From Caenorhabditis remanei (Eukaryota; Nematoda; Chromadorea; Rhabditida; Rhabditidae): 64,000 nt of DNA. Below, piece by piece: positions 54,133-63,866 of the stretch. The notes under the pieces were generated by a model, which saw only the letters and a program-made list of their open reading frames with translations, had not been told where the DNA came from and did no database searches. Position numbers and translations under genes: made by a program. Within the stretch, counting starts at the first letter, position 1; every line of letters begins with the position of its first letter. The stretch lies in contig NC_071330.1 in NCBI RefSeq assembly GCF_010183535.1, forward strand, positions 13,125,717-13,189,716, in the 5' to 3' direction.

Positions 54133-55210
54133 ACTAATTTATTCAAAATAAGAAACAGTTAACAACTAAGACAATTTCCAGAGAGTTTACTGTACCAAGG
54201 CTATAATTTTTTGTGAATTTTTGAAAAAAAAAGTAATTTTTCTACCAAAAAAAGGTCTTGGCACAGCGAATAAATAATCTTGCTATTTACAACTTTGTCT
54301 GCATACATATATTCATCGAAGATGTCCATAGAAGGAAACAAATTAGTTTTCATAGCTATCGATGTCTCCTTTCTCTTCTTCGAGTAATGAATAGTAAATA
54401 AGTAATGAATATAGTAATGAATATATTCTTCGAGTTATGATCATATTCAACTAAATAATACATCAAATACTGTGAGAATTTGTGCAAATTGTTACATGTC
54501 CCTAAATAAGGCATGTCTCTCGTGGGGTCTAGGCGACGGTCTCATTTTTATACATTCAAAACATTACACATTTTTAATAAAGGTATTCATTTATAAAGTT
54601 GTTAGTAAAGATACAAATATATGAGAATCGTTTAAATACAAAATTACTAAAATTAAAAAAGTGAACTTTTGATAAATATGACAGGTATAAGCATGGGAAT
54701 TTAATGTAGCCTATTGAATACACTAAGATGTGATTAATAATAGAATTCATTTAGAATGAAAAATATACAGAGTGAAATGATAGTAGTAAGACTGAAAAAT
54801 AAGATGGGGGTTTTTAACTATGACTCATACGTTATTTACTAATGTAATACAACAACATCTTACATCAAATGTCATCAAAACTTCTATCCCTGTAATCGTC
54901 ATAACTACCAGACTCCCGATTTCTCAAATTCTGACTTGACGATTCTGATTTCTCCGTGGTAATGGAATGCTTTCGGGACCTTCGGTGTAGCGGCTATCAT
55001 CTTTATTCAGTTTCAGAGAGAGGCATGGTACAGTTGACCGTCAAGTCGCTTTCTCCTGGAAAAAAGGGTAAATTAAGTATTTCAGGTGTATTTAAAGAAC
55101 TATCCGACTAAAACTCACTATCGTTTTTTGTTCTGGTGGAACCTCCATGTAATAAAAGGTTAGAAACTTCTGAAATTGAAAAAATAAGAAAACGAAAATT
55201 CCCAATACAA
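54133..55210. other. AT-rich spacer with 3' ends of minus-strand units
   Basis: GGGGTCTAGGCGACGGTCTC at 54525 matches GGTCTAGGCGACAGTCT at 61966, a shared 3' end of the minus-strand units. A short minus ORF starting MEVPPEQK with a splice donor lies near 55148. I cannot support an intact gene. Confidence 0.4.
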
Positions 55211-55218
55211 CCCTTTAC

Positions 55219-55340
55219 CTGTCACAAATACAAATATTCAATTTCAGAAAAATCGCTTTAATTCAATAAAAATAGGGGGAATACATTGTTGTCTCGACGA
55301 GCCATTCAGTAGGCTATCTTCAGTACAGAGTGACTGATTG
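55219..55340 (-). promoter_or_regulatory. promoter/first-exon module, copy B
   Basis: CGACGAGCCATTCAGTAGGC and AATAAAAATAG, ending at an ACAG|GTAAAG donor on the minus strand. Its upstream continuation is interrupted by the element at 55552-56078 and resumes at 56087 (GACAGATGGGATCTC). Confidence 0.55.
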
Positions 55341-55551
55341 TTGTGAGGGTAATGGAAAGAGAAGAGCACAGGAACAAAGAGAGGGCGTTTCCTGTCGAAT
55401 AGCTTATCACATTCTAGACTGTCATAACAAATAAATAAGAAGAAGACTACACTCATTCCATCGTTCCCTTAGTGGCTGTGACAAACTATATACGGCCTGG
55501 CGCGCCTCGGGCGCCTCCTTATTGGAGTTTGAAATACGGATACAAATAAAA

Positions 55552-56078
55552 GGCTCCGGGACATTTCGACACCAGACATTTCGACACCAGACATTTCGAC
55601 ACCAGACATTTCGACACCAGACATTTCGACACCATTGAAAATCGAAAAAAATTTGACTCAAAAAGGAAATGGTTTTAGGGTTTGAAGGGTCCGGGGTTCG
55701 ACCCGGGTGGTTGAAAAAGTGTTTTCGAAACCCCGGACGTCAGATTAGTACCAAAATGTTAAAAATAAAAAACAAAGAACATTGATACCCGTGGGGGTCG
55801 AACCCTGGTTGTCAGATTGGTACCAAAAACCCAAAAATAAAAATAAAACACTTTTTCAAGCACCCGGGTCGAACCCCGGACCCTTCAAACCCTAAAACCA
55901 TATCCTTTTTGAGTCAAATTTTACTCGATTTTCAATGGTGTCGAAATGTCTGGTGTCGAAATGTCTGGTGTCGAAATGTCTGGTGTCGAAATGTCTGGTG
56001 TCGAAATGTCTGGTGTCGAAATGTCTGGTGTCGAAATGTCTGGTGTCGAGATGTCTGGTGTCGAAACGTCCCGGAGCC
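55552..56078. mobile_element. foldback element with tandem 15-mers at both ends
   Basis: It starts GGCTCCGGGAC and ends GTCCCGGAGCC, flanked by AAATAAAA on both sides (55544-55551 and 56079-56086). Five copies of ACATTTCGACACCAG follow the left end and nine copies of the complement TGGTGTCGAAATGTC precede the right end (55936-56070). Further in, each arm carries a GGGGTTCGACCCGGG block resembling a tRNA T arm. No transposase. The long repetitive ORFs on both strands are by-products of the 15-mers. Confidence 0.85.
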
Positions 56079-56201
56079 AAATAAAAGAGTGACAGATGGG
56101 ATCTCTTCTTCTTCTTCTTTTATTATTCAACCATTTGGTCATGCGACTCTCCACTCCGTCGGAAAAAAGAGTAACAGAAAACTGTGCTAGACTAGAAAAC
56201 G

Positions 56202-56396
56202 GAGATAAACTGCAATAAGGATCAGTACCATAACGACTGCCCACAAGAACAATTATCGAGAATACTGGTTCAAGCCGCCTTGGATATGTTCAAAGTACTG
56301 AGAACCCACAAAATTCGCCCACATGTGGATAACTTCAAGGAGAGTCTGAAAGATGCTCGCCAAGAATATTACATTGTGAAGGAAACTGGACTGTAA
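56202..56396 (+). pseudogene. C-terminal coding fragment, unknown family
   Basis: Open for 64 codons (EINCNKDQYHNDCPQEQL ... LDMFKVLRTHKIRPHVDN ... YYIVKETGL) to a TAA at 56394, after an acceptor-like CTAG. Composition and helical pattern look like real protein. No start, no other exon and no recognised domain, so it is treated as a fragment. Confidence 0.35.
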
Positions 56397-57456
56397 ATGT
56401 GTTTTTTCAACCTTCATTCAAACGTATTACACATAAAAAATTGGAAAAAATTGGTCTAAAATTGATTTTGAGTCACTTGAAAAATGCAACTTTTGCCTCC
56501 TGGAAATGACTTAAAACGCTTATATCTCAGTTCAGTGAAGCATTCCACAAAATTGGATAACATATTCGGAATCAGCGTGTTGAGAAGTACTAAGTAGAAT
56601 ATGAGCCAATTTGAAAGGTCGAGTTATGTCTGGAACATTCCCTAGTAAGGTCAATATTATCCGGAAAAGTGAGTGGTCAATTTAGGAAAGGAAAGTATGG
56701 CTTGTATAATTTTATGATTTATATTCCCAGGCAACAAATAAATTAAATTAAATTACCCGATTATTAAAATAAATCGTATTCAAAATTTTCATCTCATTCT
56801 TTACACATCTTTCTATTATAAATTAGTTGCATTTTTTACAAAACTTTTCTTATTTTCAGAATCAGCGTTTTTTCCGATAAAAAATCAGATTTTTCATCAT
56901 TTTTACGCAAAAATGTATGTCTTTCGCATAAAAATCACAATTTTAGAGCCTTGAGAGTCAAGATGTAAAGAACGCGCCGAAGGTGCGCCAGACTGCAGTT
57001 TTCGCACTTTTTCAACGACTTTAATCCAATTTTTGTTGATTTTCAGTGTTTTCCCAATTTTCTTGGCTTTCTGGCTCGCCTGAGACGCGTCAGAACTCTG
57101 AAAAAAAAACAAGGTTTTCAATTTAACAAGTGGTTTATTAGAACTTCAGATCTCACAACAAAAATGACCCTTTCACATCCTACCCGTTTTTAAAAACAAT
57201 CTAAATAAAAATGATGCTTCGTCCTCGAAGCGCAATTAGAATAGGGGGAAAACAAATAAAAACAATTAAAACAACGTCGCACCCCTTTAAAAATTGCTTC
57301 GTCCTCGGAGCACAGGAAGTTTTTGTTAGTGCTCGAGGTTGAAACCGTTTTTAAAAGGAATAAACAATCAAGAAAAACTATCAAGCAAATATAATGTTCT
57401 AGTCTAGCATAGAATACAATTCAAACTGATTCATCTCAAAAACTCATTGCCCAGGC
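56397..57456. other. AT-rich spacer with no gene recognised
   Basis: A minus ORF at 56903-57121 has low complexity. AATAAA on the minus strand near 57138-57133 may end the small gene at 57457-57767. TGCTTCGTCCTCGRAGC occurs twice (57211 and 57295), a short local repeat. Confidence 0.4.
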
Positions 57457-57767
57457 TTACACTACACCTCTCGTTGTATGAGTCGGGATGGTGGTGTTTT
57501 GTTCAATTCTGGACTTTTCACCCGTTTCTTCCATGTGAAACAAATAAATCGTTTTCATCCTGAAAAGAGAGATAGCAATTGAGGTGTTAAGGAAAACTCT
57601 AGTTTGAAATTATATTTTCCAAAATTTTGAATCACGACTAGTTTGCTACTAATGTTTGTGGTTGAGAATATCAAGTTATGAGGATTCTGAACGAACGCCT
57701 GTATTTGGCTTCGAAACCATGACAATTCGAGAACAAACATGAAAAAAATCATTGTCAAATGAGTCAT
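57457..57767 (-). CDS. small putative secreted protein
   Basis: Proposed exons 57767-57598 and 57559-57457 give 90 residues. It opens with a plausible signal peptide (MTHLTMIFFMFVLELSW) and continues with a beta-rich looking segment and a polar tail ending TTRGVV. The intron would be only 38 bases with a weak GTTTTC donor and a good TCTTTTCAG acceptor, so the model may be wrong. Reading through instead gives a 70-codon ORF ending at 57555. It lies downstream of promoter-like module C on the same strand. Family unknown. Confidence 0.35.
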
Positions 57768-58026
57768 TTTTACGGTAATCGCGAAAAACTTCTCATCTTC
57801 AGTAACTTTTTCAGGGTTGAATTTCGAAATATCGTGTTTCGGAACGTCTGTTTTTGAAATGTCTTATGCGTTACTTCCAGACTTTTTTGAGAAAAATAAA
57901 CGAGATTTTTGAAATCGGCGTGTTCTAAACTAACTATACACAGGTTTATAGCAATTTTTGCAGTTTTTAATTGCTCTAACTAATTAAAAACGTTTAATTA
58001 CAACTAAAAATAGCCAAAACTCTTAC

Positions 58027-58180
58027 CTTTCCAAATAACAATAACAAAAACAAAAAAATGAACAGGTATATATTAGAATTCAATAAAAATAAGAAGACAT
58101 CTTGTTCGACGAGCCATTCAGTAGGCTATCTTGAAGGGTATACTGCCAGAGGAGAGAGAAGCGGGAAGGGAGCACGGGGG
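58027..58180 (-). promoter_or_regulatory. promoter/first-exon module, copy C
   Basis: Minus strand: purine/pyrimidine-rich lead, GTATACCCTTCAAGATAGCC, ACTGAATGGCTCGTCGAACA, TTATTTTTATTGAATTC, then GGAAAG|GTAAGAG. It is almost identical to copies D and E. A conserved ATG is present but the frame closes quickly, so the exon may be a 5' leader. Confidence 0.65.
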
Positions 58181-58433
58181 GGGGGTCCGACGGAGAGGGG
58201 GGTCAGATGGCCAGCTGGCTGAATAGAGCAAGAAGGAGAAGAGTGTCCATCTGCCCCTCTTTTATTTCCCTCCAGAAGTGTGCGCATGGCTGATTGGGCT
58301 GGCGCGTCGTTGGCTCGTTTGGGGTGGTCAACCGGCTTCTCAGTGGTGAAAATGGTTGAAGATGATGGTATACATGGTATAACAGAACACGGTTTAAGGA
58401 TAATTAGGTTTATTGAGGAGCTGGTTAGTAAGA

Positions 58434-59316
58434 TTACAACAAAATATATATATATATATATAGCAGAAACATCCATACGTTGAAGATGGCTTTCTTGATA
58501 GCGTTGACTCTAGGAATCGGATAATCTTCCTCAATGTCTCTGTGGACGTGTCGCCGGTCTTGCATCTCGTAGTCTACATGATAGACTCCTCTTAGCTTTT
58601 TGGTGGCGATGGCGAAGAGTTCGTTCGCGGCTTTCCGAGACAGACGGTATTTACAATACGCCCAGAGGATTACTGCCATGACGATCACAAGCAGTAGTGG
58701 AGCGACGATAGCCAACAGGAACATCCACACACTGAAGATAGCCTTTTTGATTGCCGAGACTGCTTTCTTCCCAGTACTGTTCCAGATCTCATCCAGAGTG
58801 TTGGCGACCTTGTCCTTGTGGACCCTGGCCGTGGTTGTGATGTAGTCCTTGGCCTTCACGATATTTTCCTCCAAGAGCCGGAAGGTGATGTTGTTGATCC
58901 TTCTCCGGTAGATCTTGTTCAGCTCTTCATTTGCAGCTGACGAAGTACCAGGTCCCAACAGATCTTGGCCGAGCACAGCCGGATCTTGGAACAGGAACTG
59001 ATCCGTCATCTTCTGGATTGGACGGCTGAGAGGTTGGACACGAACCTCGTCTCCTTGCTCGTTTCTCCAATGAGACTCTTACTGATTAATGATTCCGTCC
59101 CTGAGCGGGTTCTTGCATTCCATCGATCCTGAGTCCGCCACCAAGTCATTGGTCCCCTTCACCAGATCTTTCCTTTCATGGGCACAAGGGCGAAGCACAT
59201 GTCGTTGACTTTTCTGTTCCAATAGATTTTATCCGGCTCCACTGTTTTGCACTGGGATACCAGTTGTCCTACTCTCTTGCCTGCGACATCCGTTCTTTTG
59301 AACAGCTGCCTGATTG
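58434..59316 (-). pseudogene. env-like glycoprotein remnant (C-terminal part)
   Basis: After an acceptor ending at 59317 the minus strand carries a cysteine-containing ectodomain-like stretch, broken by frame change and stops. A 191-codon ORF (59009-58434) follows with a polar helical stem, one strong membrane helix at about residues 92-117 and a basic cytoplasmic tail. This order resembles the end of viral-type envelope glycoproteins carried by nematode retroelements. No gag, pol or LTR is visible. The ORF end contains a short tandem copy of its own AIKKAIF-containing segment beside a TA microsatellite (58443-58461). AATAAA on the minus strand at 58414-58409 may terminate it. The assignment rests on layout, not on a search, and a host membrane protein is possible. 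Confidence 0.4.
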
Positions 59317-59585
59317 CTGAAAAAAAGTTTCCAAGAAAATGAAATGATTTTTATATTTCATTTTGACTTGTATCTGTCACTTTTTTCTGACTTAAATTTC
59401 AGAAACTTGAATTTTATGCTCAAATGTTTTGTAAACGAAAAAACTTCTTTTTTTATGAAAACAAGCAAGATTTTTGAAGACATCGTGTTCTAAACTAGCC
59501 GTACACTGGTTTATAGTAATGTTTTTAATTGCTCTAACTAATAAAAATATTTAATTACATAATTTAAGATAGATAAAACGCTTAC

Positions 59586-59720
59586 CTGTCCAAATAACAA
59601 TAATAACAATTAAAAAATAAGCAGTTTATATTAGAATTGAATAAAAATAAGAAGACATTTTGTTCGACGAGCCATTCAGTAGGCTATCTTCATGGGTATA
59701 CTGCCAGGGGAGAGAGAAGC
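59586..59720 (-). promoter_or_regulatory. promoter/first-exon module, copy D
   Basis: Same string as copies C and E (CGACGAGCCATTCAGTAGGC on the plus strand), ending at GGACAG|GTAAGCG on the minus strand. It leads into the env-like remnant at 59316. Confidence 0.65.
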
Positions 59721-59754
59721 GGGAAGGGAGCATGGGGGTCCGACGGAGAGAGGA

Positions 59755-60180
59755 GTCAGATGACCAGCTGTTTGAATAGAAAACGAAGAAGAAAAGGTCC
59801 GTTTTCTCTTTCCTCCTTTCACTGATGTCTGGGGTGTCGTTGGCGCCTTCGAGGAGTTCAGAGGATTCTACCTGATGTAGCTAGTGGGGAACAACGTACA
59901 TTTTCCCAAAAACTTGTCTTATGGTACTTTGAAACACCCTGATTCTGAACCTGATTTCAGTTTTTGAAAAAAGCGTCTGGAAATAAAAAATTTTCGCTTC
60001 CAAAATTAAAACTTTTCTGGTTATTGAAAACTCCACTCCTTCAGAAATTCTTGAACTTCTTTCTTTTATGTTTCCGATATTGTGAAGGGGAAATCGCTCC
60101 AGAACCACCTCTTCTGAAATACTCAACCTCTACCTGAGGACTTCTGGAAAAGTGGAGTAGTGTTGGTTATATGTGTATAT
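59755..60180. repeat. upstream half of the module, matching 62985-63440
   Basis: TCGAGGAGTTCAGAGGATTC, AGCTAGTGGGGAACAACG, TGGTACTTTGAAACACC and TGGAGTAGTGTTGGTTATA all recur in order at 63114-63425. In the right-hand copy this block is the 3' end of the next minus-strand gene, so this copy probably carries a relic of such a 3' end. Confidence 0.65.
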
Positions 60181-60239
60181 GGATTTACTTACTAGGGAAT
60201 GACTCACACATAGGTTAGAGATACACAACATGATATACA

Positions 60240-60675
60240 TCAACTTTGGCTGTGTTCAGTGGAAAATTACCAACTTTGAATGCTTATTTTGGTGTCATTT
60301 AGTTGTCCGATAAACTCAATTTTGTATGGGTTGGATAGAGCAAAAACAGCACATCATTTTTGTAGTTGACCATTTTTTTGTATGGACACTACCATGAAAG
60401 TTACAGGTAAGGAAACCCATTACTCCCTGAAATCGACCAATTTCAATGCAAATTTGCGAAAATTTGGAGGTTTTCACTTTGACAACCTATAACTTTCATG
60501 GTAGTGTTCCTATAAAAAATTGATCAACTACAAAAATGATGTGCTGTTTTTGTTCTGTTCAGCCCGTACAAAATTGAGTTTATCGGACAATCCGTTGACA
60601 CCGAAATACACTGTCAAAAATGGTCATTTTCCACTGAAAACAGCCAAAGTTGATAATTTTTTGTCCGGTACTGTA
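60240..60675. mobile_element. MITE of the 14388 family, left end lost
   Basis: CATCAACTTTGGCTGT at the left pairs with ACAGCCAAAGTTGATA at the right, which then runs to GTCCGGTACTG and TA. The inner GTAGTTGACC/GATCAACTAC pair flanks an ACACTACCATGAAAGTTA palindrome. It abuts the Tc1 palindrome at a TATA junction. Confidence 0.7.
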
Positions 60676-60677
60676 TA

Positions 60678-61803
60678 CAGTGCGTCCAATAATCTTAAGA
60701 CACCCCCCTAAAATGAAGATTCCGAGAAAATGGGATGTGATCTGAAAAAACTGTGAATGCAGTTCGATTCAGAATCTTTGAAAACCCCTACAAACAAATT
60801 TCTAGAAAAAAAGACCTATTTCTGAGCACGTGACCTCAAAAAAACACTTTTTTGGCCGTCCAAAAATGATAAGACGCCCTCGATTTTTTCGGTTTTTCAC
60901 GCAAATGACTAGTATGAAAGAGCTTTAAAACATCATTTATTATTCAAAAACGCAAAAAAACAAAGCGCAATTCAATAACTTGTGTTCCCTCCATTGTTCT
61001 GAATAATTTCAATTATCCTATCTTTCATGCTTCCAACGACACTAGCAGTTTTTAGTTGAAAATGGTCAACTTTGTGACTGTGAGACGGCTTCCCTGATAG
61101 TCTCACAATGATAATTGTTTATGGAGTGTATAGATCAAAAGTAGAGCTTTATTTTTGTAGTTGACAACTTTTTTGTACGGGCACATCCTAAGAAGTTATC
61201 AATCGTCAAAGTGATTGCTCGCAATTGTTGCCCTTTTTCAGTGCTAAAAGGAAACTTTTAGAGCTGTTCACATAAAATGCCTGAAACTTCTTAGGATGTG
61301 CCCGTACAAAAAAGTTGTCAACTACAAAAATAAAGCTCTACTTTTGATCTATACACTCCATAAACAATTATCATTGTGAGACTATCAGGGAAGCCGTCTC
61401 ACAGTCACAAAGTTGACCATTTTCAACTAAAAACTGCTAGTGTCGTTGGAAGCATGAAAGATAGGATAATTGAAATTATTCAGAACAATGGAGGGAACAC
61501 AAGTTATTGAATTGCGCTTTGTTTTTTTGCGTTTTTGAATAATAAATGATGTTTTAAAGCTCTTTCATACTAGTCATTTGCGTGAAAAACCGAAAAAATC
61601 GAGGGCGTCTTATCATTTTTGGACGGCCAAAAAAGTGTTTTTTTGAGGTCACGTGCTCAGAAATAGGTCTTTTTTCTAGAAATTTGTTTGTAGGGGTTTT
61701 CAAAGATTCTGAATCGAACTGCATTCACAGTTTTTTCAGATCACATCCCATTTTCTCGGAATCTTCATTTTAGGGGGGTGTCTTAAGATTATTGGACGCA
61801 CTG
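60678..61803. mobile_element. 1.1-kb palindrome made from two Tc1-family 3' ends
   Basis: It starts CAGTGCGTCCAATAATC and ends GATTATTGGACGCACTG, flanked by TA on both sides (60676-60677 and 61804-61805). The arms look essentially identical over about 360 bases. Each arm encodes, reading outward, SMKDRIIEIIQNNGGNTSY then a stop (right arm plus strand to 61510, left arm minus strand to 60972), which fits the C-terminus of Tc1-family transposases (SMxxRxxxVIxxxGxxTxY). The centre (about 61050-61430) is a foldback of the 14388 type. No catalytic DDE region remains, so it is non-autonomous. Confidence 0.85.
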
Positions 61804-62027
61804 TATTTAATTATCTGGTATTAGCTCAGTAGCTTTTGAGTAGATCAAAAACCGATTCCGTGCACTTTCCTAACTCTTCATCCAATAGTGGGTCAAAGAT
61901 ATTACATGTACCTCGGTTTGGTATATGTCTTCCAGTCTTTGTCTACTGTGGTATAGACCTCTGGTAGGGTCTAGGCGACAGTCTTTTTATATAAATGACA
62001 TAACAGAACACAATTACTATAAAGGTA

Positions 62028-62033
62028 TTTATT
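62028..62033 (-). terminator. poly(A) signal for the small basic-protein gene
   Basis: AATAAA on the minus strand, 41 bases after the stop codon at 62074. Confidence 0.55.
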
Positions 62034-62073
62034 ACGGAAAGATAAATGACTGCCTTCCCCGCTGCTCTTTCCT

Positions 62074-62334
62074 CTAACGTCTTAATCTCCTTCTCCTCTT
62101 CCGTCTCTTCCGTCCTCCCATGACATCCCTCTCCTTTTTTGAGGTGAATCGTCCCGATTCGAAGTTCTTCGTTTTCTTTTCGCTGACTCCTTTGCTGCTG
62201 TGTCCAAGAGATCTTCCAATCCTTTTCTTCGGGATTCTTCCCATTTCTGGGAGCTTCTTCGGGGCTTCAGATGATGGTGTTGCTGGTCCGAGCAGCTCGT
62301 CTTCATCGAAGTTGAGGTCAATTGGATCCGACAT
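62074..62334 (-). CDS. small acidic-then-basic hypothetical protein
   Basis: 86 residues from an ATG at 62334, nine bases after a strong TTTTTTCAG acceptor, ending TAG. It starts with an acidic segment (DPIDLNFDEDELLGPATP) and ends in a run of Arg/Lys (RKRRKRRRRLRR) that could serve as a nuclear signal or bind nucleic acid. The frame is open upstream to 62436, but the acceptor argues for the inner ATG. The upstream exon is module E (donor at 62497), giving an intron of about 150 bases. AATAAA lies close downstream. No homologue comes to mind. Confidence 0.5.
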   Translation of the reverse strand: MSDPIDLNFDEDELLGPATPSSEAPKKLPEMGRIPKKRIGRSLGHSSKGVSEKKTKNFESGRFTSKKERDVMGGRKRRKRRRRLRR

Positions 62335-62497
62335 CTTCTTTCTCTGAAAAAAGTTTAATTCTTCCCGTTTACATTCTTCTGTGTTTTTTCTGTTTCCGAT
62401 AACGGTTTCAACAAAAAATCTAATTTTTCTTTCCATTTCTTTTCGTTTTCATCATCTAAAATTTAATTACATAACTAAAGATAGATAAAACTCTTAC

Positions 62498-62640
62498 CTT
62501 TCCAAACAACAATAATAACAATTAAAAAATAAACAGGAATATATTAGAATTTAATAAAAATAAGAAGAAATTGTTCGACGAGCCATTCAGTAGGCTATCT
62601 TGAAGGGTATACTAACCACAAAAAAGGGGAAATAGGAGGG
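62498..62640 (-). promoter_or_regulatory. promoter/first-exon module, copy E
   Basis: CGACGAGCCATTCAGTAGGC and CTTGAAGGGTATAC on the plus strand; the minus strand ends GTTTGGAAAG|GTAAGAG. It has intact splice context and leads into the small basic-protein gene. Confidence 0.65.
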
Positions 62641-63437
62641 TGTCCCGTATTTCAATAGGAGGGGAGGGGATGGTTGACCTCGAGTGAACGGGTCATATGG
62701 ATAGATAAGCAAACGGAGGGTACGGACCAATTGTCTTTGGACCACCCGGGTTGATGGCGATTTGAAGAAAAGGAGAGACCACGAGGAAGGCAAATATGCA
62801 TATGACAGATATTTCTGTCGCATCTAGGGCGCGTTTTTTAGGTTGACGGTTTTAAATTCGTACTTTATAAAGTAAAGTAGGCAACTCAAATGTAAAAAGG
62901 ATCAAGTTCTGTTGGGAATACATGAATTTATAATCAAAATTAATGTTGACAGCTCCGGGAGTTTCGAAACCGGTCATTTGAAGAGGGGTCAGTTGACCAG
63001 TGGGGATTTCCCATCTGCCACTCATGTGTTTATAGAAAATAGAAATGCGGGCACTCCGTCTTTCCCCGTTTTCTCTCTCCCTTTCACTGGTGGCTGGGGC
63101 TACGTTGGCGCGTTCGAGGAGTTCGGAGGGTTCTACCTGAAATAGCTAGTGGGGAATGACGTACAATTCCCCAGAAACTTGCCAAATGGTACTTTGAAAC
63201 ACCTTGATTCTGAAACTAGTACCAGATTTTAGAGAAAATGTCTGGAAATGAAGATATTTCATTTCCAAAATTTTTCTAGTAATTCAAAACCCCACTCCTT
63301 CAGAAATTGTGAACTTCTTTCTTTAATTATTTTTATATTGTGAAGGGGTGGATCACTCTAGAATCCCTTCTGAAATACTCAACCTCTACGAGGGTTTCTG
63401 GAAAATTGGAGTAGTGTTGGTTATATATGTATATGGG
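62641..63437. other. spacer between module E and the next minus-strand gene
   Basis: A 340-bp stretch without recognised features (62641-62980), then the block shared with 59755-60180. A minus ORF at 62587-62823 is not supported by anything else. Confidence 0.4.
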
Positions 63438-63443
63438 TTTATT
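63438..63443 (-). terminator. poly(A) signal of the 63.5-kb gene
   Basis: AATAAA on the minus strand, about 45 bases beyond the stop in the second frame. Confidence 0.5.
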
Positions 63444-63487
63444 TAGAATAAATAGGAGAATGAAATCAAGAAATAATATAGAGTAAT

Positions 63488-63866
63488 TTATATAATGGGA
63501 GAAATATTGAGGCCGTGTAGTGCCTGCCGATACTCTACCAAGGTGTCCAAGTCGTCCTCGGCCTTCACTTCCTGACACTTCATGTCATCAGCTAGCTCGT
63601 TATCCCCCAATTCCTATTTTGGTGTTCTGGGAGGTTCTGAGAGAAGGTTTCTCTTCTTTGGGTGAAGATGGCTTTTCCAGTAGAAGAGAACTTTCCTGGT
63701 TCTGACCGAGTACGAAGTCGTACTGTTTCCTCAGTGTCGCTGTGAACCACAAAAGTGTTCCAGTAGCCTTCGGAGTTTCAACGAGAGGATGAACTGGTTG
63801 GGTGCTTTTCGGAGAAGAAGTTGGGAGATTTCTAGCCGGAAGAGAACTGCTCGGACTCCAAATAAT
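63488..63866 (-). CDS. last exon of an unidentified minus-strand gene, with a frame break
   Basis: A TTTCCAG acceptor ends at 63867. The exon opens IIWSPSSSLPARNLPTSS, a Ser/Pro-rich stretch, then LLWFTATLRKQYDFVLG. At a run of five G on the minus strand (63608-63604) the frame meets a stop. The neighbouring frame continues at once as DNELADDMKCQEVKAEDDLD to a stop at 63490-63488, with AATAAA at 63443-63438. So either one G is extra (assembly error or real mutation) or the gene is dead. Upstream exons lie beyond the window or are not recognised. Confidence 0.45.

Noticed and set aside
55680..55900. tRNA-like GGTTCGACCC blocks
   Set aside because: Only a T-arm-like hairpin is present; no acceptor, D or anticodon arm could be formed, so no tRNA gene is called.
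55892..56244. ORFs on both strands with long repeated FDTRH, MSGVE-like or DIST peptides
   Set aside because: They are translations of the nine tandem 15-mers; a 15-bp unit stays open in any frame without stops. No start context or homology.
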